Source: Desulfofustis sp.
Lineage (GTDB): Bacteria; Desulfobacterota; Desulfobulbia; Desulfobulbales; Desulfocapsaceae
Assembly (NCBI GenBank): GCA_029287755.1
Contig: JARFQM010000349.1
Location: 1-10,788 of the forward strand
Length of the DNA: 10,788 nucleotides
Direction of reading: 5' to 3'
A program made the position numbers and the translations under genes. Numbering within the stretch: position 1 is the stretch's first letter; every line of letters starts with the position of its first letter. Below, piece after piece: positions 1 through 5,926 of the stretch. The notes under the pieces are model-generated. The model was not told the DNA's origin. It did no database searches and worked only from the letters and a program-made list of their open reading frames with translations.

Positions 1-1111
1 GAATACCACTGTAGAAATCGATGTTGGGGTAGAGGTTGCGCTCGACAAAATATTCGTCCTTGAGGGTTTTCTCTTCCAGTTCCAGGGCCACCTCGAGCAG
101 CGGGTCCTCCTGCTGCAGTTCCTCCAGCACCTCATAGACCCGCTTTTTGAGAATCAGCGAGCGCGGATCGAAGTTCTTATAGACCCGGTGCCCGAATCCC
201 ATCAGCCGGTAATCGTTGTTTTTGTCTTTGGCCATGTCCAGGTAATGGCTGATCGGCTTGCCTGAAGTCTTGATTTCTTCGAGCATCCTGATAACCGCCG
301 CGTTGGCCCCACCGTGCAGAGGACCCCAAAGGGCGCAAACACCAGCGGACACCGAACTGAACAGGTTGGCCCGGGAACTGCCGACAACCCGAACCGTCGA
401 GGTCGAACAGTTCTGTTCATGATCGGCGTGCAGGACCAGAAAGAGATTCAAGGCCCGCTCCACCACCGGGGTTGCAATAAATTCCCGGTATGGCTCGGAG
501 AACATCATGTGCAGAAAATTCGAACAGTAGCTCAGGTTGGGGTTGGGGTGCATCAGGGGTTTGCCGGTGGCCATCCGATAGGAGAAGGCGGCTATGGCAC
601 GCACCTTGGAGAGCAGCAGGGCGACGGTTCTGTCGAAGCCCGGCCCCTCGGCGTGCACGTCGAGCACTTCGGGATGAAAACAGGAGACCAGGTTGAGCAT
701 GGCCGAGAGGATGGCCATTGGCGGTGCACTCTTGGGAAACCCTGAAAAATGGTGTTCCAGGCTGGTATGGAGCTGGGCGTGTTCGGCCAGGTTCGCCCTG
801 AAGTTGGCAAGCTGGCGGGGATCCGGCAATTCACCGTAAAGAATCAGATAGGCTACTTCGACGAAGGTTGCTTGCTCAGCGATTTCCTCTATGGGGTAGC
901 CCCTGTAGCGGAGTATTCCCTTGGCACCGTCCACATAAGTGATCGACGAGAAACACGAACCGGTGTTGCCATAGCCTTGATCCATGGTGATATACCCGGT
1001 CTGGGAGCGCAGTTTCTGGAAGTCTATGGCTCGCTCATTTTCCGTCCCGGTATATATCTCAAATTCATAGCTCTTGCCTGCAATCGTCAAAGTGGCTGTA
1101 TCGTCAGTCAT
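1..1111 (-). CDS. gltA: Citrate synthase, 3'-truncated by the window edge
   Basis: Condenses acetyl-CoA and oxaloacetate to citrate in the cytoplasm, the entry step of the TCA cycle. The frame is open from ATG at 1111 to the left edge and gives 370 residues; bacterial (GltA-type) enzymes are about 430, so roughly the last 60 residues are outside. The three catalytic residues of the family are present: His266 in PLHGGAN, His308 in GFGHRVYKN and Asp365 in NIDFYSGI. Other family blocks are DGAKGILRYRGYPIEE near the N-terminus and LHADHEQNCSTSTVR at about 227-241. The start is supported by a GAGGAG ribosome site about six bases upstream and an N-terminus typical of the family. It is divergent from the amino-acid transport operon. 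Nothing looks broken. Specificity against 2-methylcitrate synthase cannot be settled from motifs alone, but the long GltA-like N-terminal domain favours citrate synthase. Confidence 0.96.
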   Translation of the reverse strand, partial: MTDDTATLTIAGKSYEFEIYTGTENERAIDFQKLRSQTGYITMDQGYGNTGSCFSSITYVDGAKGILRYRGYPIEEIAEQATFVEVAYLILYGELPDPRQLANFRANLAEHAQLHTSLEHHFSGFPKSAPPMAILSAMLNLVSCFHPEVLDVHAEGPGFDRTVALLLSKVRAIAAFSYRMATGKPLMHPNPNLSYCSNFLHMMFSEPYREFIATPVVERALNLFLVLHADHEQNCSTSTVRVVGSSRANLFSSVSAGVCALWGPLHGGANAAVIRMLEEIKTSGKPISHYLDMAKDKNNDYRLMGFGHRVYKNFDPRSLILKKRVYEVLEELQQEDPLLEVALELEEKTLKDEYFVERNLYPNIDFYSGI

Positions 1112-1168
1112 TATTTCTCCTCGATGGTATAGAATGTGGTAAGGTGCGAGTAGTCAACTACATCAATA

Positions 1169-1197
1169 GTGATAATTATTATTCCTAAGGTAGGCAA
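1169..1197 (-). promoter_or_regulatory. Possible sigma70-type promoter for gltA
   Basis: Read on the minus strand, TTGCCT (plus 1192-1197) and TATCAC (plus 1169-1174) are separated by 17 bases. Each matches four of six consensus positions. The leader to the gltA ATG would be about 50 bases. A competing -35-like TTGACT lies closer to the gene (plus 1152-1157), with only a weak -10 (TTCTAT) at 17 bases. This rests on pattern matching alone, so either or neither could be used. Confidence 0.25.
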
Positions 1198-1239
1198 TAC
1201 GCTGGGAAGGTACAATAACCAGTCTGAACCATTTCGCTA

Positions 1240-1385
1240 TACATGGCGACATCGGTCCGCGTCGCCCCGCCGGGCATGGAGCGAGCGAGGAGCCGGCGGA
1301 GGCGGTGAGCGACCACCACAGCGGGCACCACTGCCTGAGGGGCGTCAAGGCACAGGGAGAGAATGGGCCGCAGCGCATAAAGTCC
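1240..1385. other. GC-rich island inside the divergent intergenic region
   Basis: The 389 bases between gltA and the transporter operon hold no convincing gene. The part next to gltA is AT-rich, while about 1240-1385 is strongly GC-rich and purine-heavy on the plus strand, with the repeated tract GAGCGAGCGAGGAG. A 7-bp inverted repeat (CCGCCGG at 1267-1273, CCGGCGG at 1293-1299) encloses 19 bases. Open frames exist on both strands but show no ribosome site, no recognisable protein and an odd composition. It could be an untranslated leader, a small RNA, a dispersed intergenic repeat or decayed coding DNA. The sequence alone does not decide. Confidence 0.35.
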
Positions 1386-1408
1386 GGTTCAGAGATGTTA
1401 CCTTTTAA

Positions 1409-1438
1409 TTGACTTTTTTCAGAACTTCTTAGTATCCT
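1409..1438 (+). promoter_or_regulatory. Candidate sigma70 promoter for the amino-acid transport operon
   Basis: TTGACT at 1409-1414 (five of six matches to the -35 consensus) is followed after 18 bases by TATCCT at 1433-1438 (four of six matches to the -10). Transcription would start near 1445, about 55 bases before the ATG of the ATPase gene. The promoter sits at the edge of the GC-rich island where the sequence turns AT-rich again. The position and orientation suit the operon, but this is a motif match only. Confidence 0.35.
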
Positions 1439-1500
1439 CAGGGCGGTATCCTTGCTGCATCAAGAAGTTCAATTACTCATCCCATCCCCTTGGAGCGCCC

Positions 1501-2274
1501 ATGGAAGAGCGGGTCGTTTCGGTAACACTTGACGATATCCACAAACGTTTCGACGCCAACGAAGTACTGAAAGGTATTTCCCTGTCGGCCCACCAGGGTG
1601 AGGTCATCTCGGTTCTTGGTCCCAGCGGGTCGGGCAAGTCGACCCTGCTGCGCTGCATCAACCTGCTTGAGATACCGGATAGCGGCAGGTTGTTCGTGTC
1701 GGGCGAAGAGGTTCTCTTGAAAAAAACCCGGGACAAGCGCACCGTGCCCGCCGACATGAAACAGGTCGAGCGCCTAAGGGCCAAGCTGGCCATGGTCTTT
1801 CAACAGTTCAACCTGTGGTCCCACATGACAATCCTCCAGAATGTGATCGAAGCACCGGTCCATGTTCTGAAAGTTCCCCGCCGGGAAGCAATCGACAAAG
1901 CCAGGATGTATCTCGAAAAGGTGGGGATTCCCGATAAACTTGAGGCCTACCCGGCCCACCTTTCCGGCGGCCAGCAGCAGCGGGCGGCAATCGCCCGTGC
2001 CCTTGCCGTCGAGCCGGAAGTCATTCTCTTCGACGAACCCACGTCCGCTCTCGATCCCGAGCTGGTCGGAGAGGTACTGCAGGTCATGAGGAACCTGGCA
2101 GAAGAGGGCCGAACGATGATCGTCGTGACCCACGAAATGGGATTCGCCCGGGAAGTATCCTCGCGGCTGATCTTTCTCGATGAAGGCTTGGTCATGGAGG
2201 ACGGGGAGCCTAAAGCAATATTCAATAATCCGGCAACAGATCGATTTTCTGCCTTTATCAAGGCGATGGTCTGA
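1501..2274 (+). CDS. Polar amino-acid ABC transporter ATPase (HisP/AotP-like)
   Basis: The cytoplasmic ATPase subunit that powers import by the two permeases downstream. At 257 residues it has the normal length of the HisP/ArtP/AotP group. All nucleotide-binding motifs are intact: Walker [10 protein letters not shown] (40-48), Q-loop [12 protein letters not shown] (99-110), signature LSGGQQQR (154-161), Walker B ILFDE (175-179), D-loop SALD (182-185) and switch His211. The FNLWSHMT block and the [12 protein letters not shown] insertion are typical of basic/polar amino-acid systems. The ATG is preceded by GGAG five bases upstream. It is the first gene of a five-gene operon, whereas in the Pseudomonas aot operon the ATPase is, from memory, near the end. 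The substrate cannot be read from this subunit; the binding protein suggests a basic amino acid. Confidence 0.95.
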   Translation: MEERVVSVTLDDIHKRFDANEVLKGISLSAHQGEVISVLGPSGSGKSTLLRCINLLEIPDSGRLFVSGEEVLLKKTRDKRTVPADMKQVERLRAKLAMVFQQFNLWSHMTILQNVIEAPVHVLKVPRREAIDKARMYLEKVGIPDKLEAYPAHLSGGQQQRAAIARALAVEPEVILFDEPTSALDPELVGEVLQVMRNLAEEGRTMIVVTHEMGFAREVSSRLIFLDEGLVMEDGEPKAIFNNPATDRFSAFIKAMV

Positions 2275-2319
2275 CTTTATTGACTCGACAATAACAATCC
2301 ATCAACCAGGAGGTACACC

Positions 2320-3099
2320 ATGAAAAAACTCATCCTCGCAGCACTGCTCGCCATCTTTGCTCTGGCGGCGACTTCAGCGGTCGCCAAGGACTGGGCCAAG
2401 GTGCGTATCGGCGTTGAAGGCGCGTATCCCCCTTTCAGCTATGTCACCCCGGGCGGTGAACTGGCCGGATTCGACATTGACATTGCCAAGGCGCTTGGCG
2501 AGGCAATGGGCGCCGAAGTAACATTGATTGCCCAGGACTGGGACGGGATCATTCCGGCGCTGCTGGCCAAGAAGTATGACGCCATTATCGCCTCCATGTC
2601 AATCACCGAGGAACGAAAGAAGAAGGTAGCCTTTACTGATAAATATTATCAGACCCCCGCCAAGTTCATCGCCAAGAAAGGATCCATAGCTGAGTTTTCC
2701 CGTGAGGCGATCAAGGGCAAAAACATTGGCGTGCAGCGGGCCACCATCCATGACCGTTACCTGACCGACAACTACGGAAAAGATGTTGAAATCAAGCGCT
2801 ACGGTACCCAGGACGAAGCCTACCTGGATCTGACTGCGGGACGGGTCGACATGCTTCTGGCAGACAGCGTAGCTCTTTCAGATGGTTTCCTGAAGAAACC
2901 CGAGGGAGCCGACTATCAGTTTGTAGGCCCGGATCTGACCGACCCGAAATGGTTCGGTGACGGGGCCGGAATAGCCATTCGCAAAGAAGACAAGGAGTTG
3001 GTGGAAAAATTCAACATGGCGATCGACAAAATCCGCGAGGACGGCACCTATAAGGCCATCCAGGATAAATATTTCGATTTCAACGTCTACGGCGAATAA
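2320..3099 (+). CDS. Periplasmic basic amino-acid-binding protein (LAO/HisJ/AotJ family)
   Basis: Captures the substrate in the periplasm and delivers it to the permeases. It has 259 residues with a clear Sec signal peptide: MKK, a hydrophobic stretch of about residues 4-19, then a likely cut after AVA at 22. The mature protein has the SBP_bac_3 fold signatures GAYPPFSY (34-41), LAGFDIDIAKAL (48-59), DWDGIIPALL (73-82) and SMSITEERKKKVAFTDKYY (92-110). Arg99 corresponds to the arginine that holds the ligand carboxylate in the Lys/Arg/Orn-binding protein, and Asp182 falls about where the carboxylate contacting the ligand amine lies. This supports an amino-acid ligand, most likely basic. The ribosome site AGGAGGT is the strongest in the operon, which suits a protein made in excess. 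A weak AT-rich inverted repeat (2277-2294) lies between it and the ATPase gene. Confidence 0.94.
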   Translation: MKKLILAALLAIFALAATSAVAKDWAKVRIGVEGAYPPFSYVTPGGELAGFDIDIAKALGEAMGAEVTLIAQDWDGIIPALLAKKYDAIIASMSITEERKKKVAFTDKYYQTPAKFIAKKGSIAEFSREAIKGKNIGVQRATIHDRYLTDNYGKDVEIKRYGTQDEAYLDLTAGRVDMLLADSVALSDGFLKKPEGADYQFVGPDLTDPKWFGDGAGIAIRKEDKELVEKFNMAIDKIREDGTYKAIQDKYFDFNVYGE

Positions 3100-3106
3100 T
3101 CTTTGA

Positions 3107-3140
3107 GTCCCGCCTCCGGCATCACGGCTGGAGGCGGGAC
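3107..3140 (+). other. Intra-operon stem-loop between binding-protein and permease genes
   Basis: GTCCCGCCTCC at 3107-3117 is perfectly complementary to GGAGGCGGGAC at 3130-3140, giving an 11-bp GC-rich stem with a 12-base loop. It begins seven bases after the stop codon of the binding-protein gene and ends 15 bases before the permease ATG. No T-run follows, so it is not a standard intrinsic terminator. Similar structures between binding-protein and permease genes (REP elements in hisJ-hisQ and malE-malF) protect the upstream mRNA and lower permease expression. That role here is inference. Confidence 0.75.
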
Positions 3141-3155
3141 ATCTTCTACCTATCG

Positions 3156-3845
3156 ATGTTCTCACTGCACGGCTATGGACCCTCCATCTTCGAGGGCACG
3201 CTCTTGACACTCGAGGTGTCTCTCGCCTCACTTTTTATTGCCATGCTGCTTGGTATCTGCGGAGCCCTGGCCAAGCTCTCCAAAGCCAGATCGCTGCAGC
3301 TGGTGTCCCAGATCTACACCACCATAATCAGGGGCATTCCCGATCTGGTTCTGATGCTGCTGATCTTCTTTGGCGGCCAGGTGTTCATCAATCAGCTCGG
3401 TCCCCTGCTGGGCTATGACGACTACATCGATATCAACCCGTTTATTGCCGGCGTGTCCACCATCGGCTTTATCTTCGGGGCCTATATGACCGAGACCTTC
3501 CGGGGGGCTATCCTGGCTGTCAGTAAAGGGCAGCTCGAAGCAGGCACGGCCTACGGCATGTCGGACTTCATGGTGTTCAGGCGGATCACGCTGCCGCAGA
3601 TGGTCCGCCATGCCCTGCCGGGGTTCGGCAACAACTGGCTGGTGCTGGTGAAGACCACCGCCCTGGTCTCGATCATCGGTCTCGATGATATGGTCAGAAA
3701 GGCGGGCCTGGCTGCAGGCGCCACCAGAAAACCCTTTACTTTTTACCTGGTGGTGGCCGTCAACTATCTGCTCATAACTACGCTATCGATCTATATCCTC
3801 AAGCAGCTCGAGCGCCGCTACAGTGTCGGCGTCAGGGAGTTCTAG
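3156..3845 (+). CDS. Amino-acid ABC transporter permease (HisQ/AotQ-like)
   Basis: One of two inner-membrane subunits that form the translocation channel. It has 229 residues, normal for HisQ-type proteins, with about five hydrophobic segments. The HisQ-type sequence RGIPDLVLMLLIFFGG is at 59-74. The EAA loop that docks on the ATPase begins at Glu128 (EAGTAYGMSDF) and continues to LPQM. The N-terminus (SIFEGTLLTLEVSLAS) matches where family members begin, and no in-frame start codon lies between the previous stop and this ATG. No Shine-Dalgarno sequence is visible just upstream; the only GGAGG (3130-3134) is 21 bases away and buried in the hairpin, so initiation may be weak or dependent on RNA structure. 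The stop TAG is one base from the next start. Confidence 0.93.
   Translation: MFSLHGYGPSIFEGTLLTLEVSLASLFIAMLLGICGALAKLSKARSLQLVSQIYTTIIRGIPDLVLMLLIFFGGQVFINQLGPLLGYDDYIDINPFIAGVSTIGFIFGAYMTETFRGAILAVSKGQLEAGTAYGMSDFMVFRRITLPQMVRHALPGFGNNWLVLVKTTALVSIIGLDDMVRKAGLAAGATRKPFTFYLVVAVNYLLITTLSIYILKQLERRYSVGVREF
3834..3839 (+). promoter_or_regulatory. Ribosome binding site that fixes a GTG start
   Basis: AGGGAG, in the last codons of the first permease gene, lies seven bases before GTG at 3847. A longer reading from GTG at 3823 would overlap the upstream gene and add eight residues, but it has no comparable ribosome site. The 3847 start also gives the N-terminus MDLSIIIENLPIYL, which is typical of HisM/ArtM-type permeases. 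Confidence 0.7.
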
Positions 3846-3846
3846 C

Positions 3847-4563
3847 GTGGATCTGTCAATTATAATCGAGAACCTGCCGATCTACCTCACCGGCCTCAAG
3901 AACACCATCATCCTGGTCTCCATCTCACTCGCTCTCGGCCTGCTGCTCGCCGTGCCGCTGGCGATTTTGCGCAATTACGGGAGTCCCCTGGTGCAGCTGC
4001 CGATCAGGGCTTTTGTCTATTTTTTCAGGGGTACGCCACTGCTCGTGCAGATGTTTCTGGTTTACTACGGCTTCGGCCAGTTCGACCTGCTTAAAGAGAG
4101 TCTGCTCTGGTCCTTTTTCCGGGAAGCCTATTTATGTGCCCTGTTCGCCTTCACGCTCAACACCGCCGCCTATACCACCGAGATTCTGCGCGGCGCCATC
4201 AAAGCCACCCCGCACGGTGAAATCGAGGCGGCCATGGCCGCCGGCATGTCAAGATATTTAATGGTGCGACGCATCATTCTGCCCAGCGCCTTTCGCCGGG
4301 CTCTGCCCGCCTACAGCAATGAGATCATCTTCATGCTGCACGGCTCGTCCCTGGCCAGCGTGATCACCATCGTCGATATTACCGGCGCGGCCCGCATCAT
4401 CAATGCACGATTTTACAGTCCCTACGAGGCATTCTTAACGGCAGCTGTCTTCTACATGGCCATAACCTTTTTGATCGTCTTTCTGGTGAAAAAGCTGGAG
4501 ATCCGCTGGTTTGCGCATCTCCAGCCCCAGTCGAGCAAAGCGGCCATCGAGGCGCCGCCGTGA
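3847..4563 (+). CDS. Amino-acid ABC transporter permease (HisM/AotM-like)
   Basis: The second channel subunit, pairing with the HisQ-like permease. With the GTG start at 3847 it has 238 residues. It carries the HisM-type signature RGTPLLVQMFLVYYG (61-75), the block YTTEILRGAI (109-118) and an EAA loop beginning EIEAAMAAGMS (125-135). Several hydrophobic membrane segments are evident, the first at about 17-40. The start is one base after the stop of the first permease, with a ribosome site inside that gene, so the two permeases should be made in step, as expected for a one-to-one complex. Its TGA stop overlaps the GTG start of the deacylase gene. Pairing of RGIPDLV in one permease with RGTPLLV in the other is characteristic of histidine/arginine/ornithine transporters. 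Confidence 0.92.
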   Translation: MDLSIIIENLPIYLTGLKNTIILVSISLALGLLLAVPLAILRNYGSPLVQLPIRAFVYFFRGTPLLVQMFLVYYGFGQFDLLKESLLWSFFREAYLCALFAFTLNTAAYTTEILRGAIKATPHGEIEAAMAAGMSRYLMVRRIILPSAFRRALPAYSNEIIFMLHGSSLASVITIVDITGAARIINARFYSPYEAFLTAAVFYMAITFLIVFLVKKLEIRWFAHLQPQSSKAAIEAPP

Positions 4564-5696
4564 AAAGCGTCGAAACCAGGGTTCTCCCCCAGACCAGTCC
4601 CGGGACCAGAAGAGCGCTGACCATTCTGCGTTACGGCTTAGCCGGCAGTCGTCCCAAGGCTTACCTCCAGGCGGGTCTGCATGCGGACGAAGCCCCCGGT
4701 TATCCGGTGCTGCAGGCTCTTATTGAAAAATTGGACGAGGCCTCTGAACGGGATGCCATCAACGGTGAAATTGTAATTGTTCCGGCGGCCAACCCGATCG
4801 GTCTTGCCCAGTGGCGCGATGACATGCTGCAGGGCCGTTTCGACTTCGTCAACTCGATCAATTTCAACCGCCAGCATCATGACCTTATCCAACAGCTGCT
4901 CGACTCTATCGGGCCGCAGTTAGGTGACAATGCAGAAGAGAATGTAAAAGCCATTCGCACGCGCAGTGGGGAGATTATCGCCGCTCTTCAACCCGAAGAT
5001 GAGGCAGCGACACTCAAGCTTCTGCTGCTGTCACTTTCCCATGACGCCGATATCGTCCTGGATCTGCACTGTGATCTCGATGCCCTGCTGCACGTCTATA
5101 TCGGCACCCCGCTGTGGCCCGCTGCAGAGGATCTTGCCGCCCAGATGGGGGCCGAGGCGATCTTGCTGGCCGCCGACTCCGGGGGGACTCCCTTTGATGA
5201 GGCCAACAGCCGTCCCTGGTGGGTGCTGGCCGAGCATTTTCCCGATTATCCAATCCCGCCGGCCTGTCTGGCCGCAACCGTCGAATTGCGCGGCCTTTCA
5301 GATACGGACCCGGAAATGATCCAAGGTGACAGTGACAATCTGTTCGGTTTTCTGCAGCGGCGCGAACTCATCAGCGGGACACCGGCCCGCTTGCCGGAAC
5401 TCATAAATCCGGCAACGCCACTGACCGGGGTTGATTATGTCAAAGCTCGTTCTGCCGGCATCATCGTCTATCTGAAGAAACCCGGGGAGTGGCTAAAGCA
5501 AGGAGAGCCGGTTGCCCGGATCATCAATCCGCTTCCTGAAGACAAGGTTCGGAAAGTGGTTGAGGTCAAGAGCCGGACCGACGGACTGCTGTTCTCCCGC
5601 AATGTGGATCGCTTTGCCCGCCCGGGCAAGATCATCGCCAAAATCGCAGGCGCCAAGGCCCTGTGTGAGGCAGAGGGAAATTTACTGACGCTCTGA
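4560..5696 (+). CDS. AotO-like zinc deacylase (succinylglutamate desuccinylase/aspartoacylase family)
   Basis: A predicted cytoplasmic metal-dependent amidohydrolase that removes acyl groups from N-acyl amino acids. It has 378 residues. Zinc ligands are visible as His41 and Glu44 (AGLHADEAPG) and His170 (LDLHCDLDA). Arg104 in FNRQHH and the catalytic-type glutamate Glu242 in TVELRG are in the expected order. The C-terminal part (about 290-370: VDYVKARSAGIIVYLKKPGE onward) has the barrel-sandwich domain of predicted deacylases (COG3608). The GTG start overlaps the permease stop as GTGA, with GAGG seven bases upstream, so it is translationally coupled to the transporter. The Pseudomonas aot operon also has such a gene (aotO), of uncertain function. 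The substrate is unknown; an N-acyl derivative of the imported amino acid is a fair guess. AstE itself is shorter and lies in the arginine succinyltransferase pathway, which is not seen here. Confidence 0.88.
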   Translation: MKSVETRVLPQTSPGTRRALTILRYGLAGSRPKAYLQAGLHADEAPGYPVLQALIEKLDEASERDAINGEIVIVPAANPIGLAQWRDDMLQGRFDFVNSINFNRQHHDLIQQLLDSIGPQLGDNAEENVKAIRTRSGEIIAALQPEDEAATLKLLLLSLSHDADIVLDLHCDLDALLHVYIGTPLWPAAEDLAAQMGAEAILLAADSGGTPFDEANSRPWWVLAEHFPDYPIPPACLAATVELRGLSDTDPEMIQGDSDNLFGFLQRRELISGTPARLPELINPATPLTGVDYVKARSAGIIVYLKKPGEWLKQGEPVARIINPLPEDKVRKVVEVKSRTDGLLFSRNVDRFARPGKIIAKIAGAKALCEAEGNLLTL

Positions 5697-5756
5697 CACC
5701 CGGCCACACGACTTGTCCACCGGTCGCGAGAACCCCCCCGCTCCCGAATCACTCCA

Positions 5757-5924
5757 TTATTTGAGGATCTCCTCCGCGAACAGCAGAGGTTCAAAGCGCT
5801 CCCGGCAGAGATCGTCGAAGGTGACCCGGGCAGCGGCGCCGGAAAGCGTGGTGATCACTGTCACAGCGATGGCATAATTGCAACTGGCCTGATCGGGGTG
5901 GGCGAGTATTTCCGAGACCTGCAT
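5757..5924 (-). CDS. Small 55-residue ORF downstream of the SbmA-like gene
   Basis: A short frame begins at ATG (5924) two bases after the TGA stop of the SbmA-like gene and ends with TAA at 5757-5759. The product starts MQVSEILAHPDQASCNYA and ends LFAEEILK. It has a mildly hydrophobic middle (about 17-32) and an acidic, helical-looking C-terminus. No family is recognised. There is no clear ribosome site, so translation would rely on termination-reinitiation from the upstream gene. The tight spacing and ordinary codon use favour a real gene. The short length and lack of a recognised relative leave it uncertain, and it could be untranslated 3' sequence. The convergent deacylase gene ends 60 bases away, and no intrinsic terminator is evident between them. 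Confidence 0.42.
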   Translation of the reverse strand: MQVSEILAHPDQASCNYAIAVTVITTLSGAAARVTFDDLCRERFEPLLFAEEILK

Positions 5925-5926
5925 GC

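Noticed and set aside
314..1132. Two plus-strand open frames opposite gltA
   Set aside because: They are antisense to a citrate synthase frame with all catalytic residues, have no ribosome sites and encode low-complexity, unrecognisable proteins.
1163..1408. Open frames on both strands in the divergent intergenic region
   Set aside because: Both arise from the GC-rich island running into AT-rich sequence. Composition is unlike neighbouring genes and no start has a convincing ribosome site.
2277..2294. TTATTG/CAATAA inverted repeat between the ATPase and binding-protein genes
   Set aside because: The stem is only 6 bp and all but one pair is A-T, with no T-run. It is too weak to call a terminator inside an operon.
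5697..5756. Intrinsic terminator between the convergent deacylase gene and the small ORF
   Set aside because: The 60 bases contain a C-run and short GC patches but no stable stem followed by a T-run on either strand.
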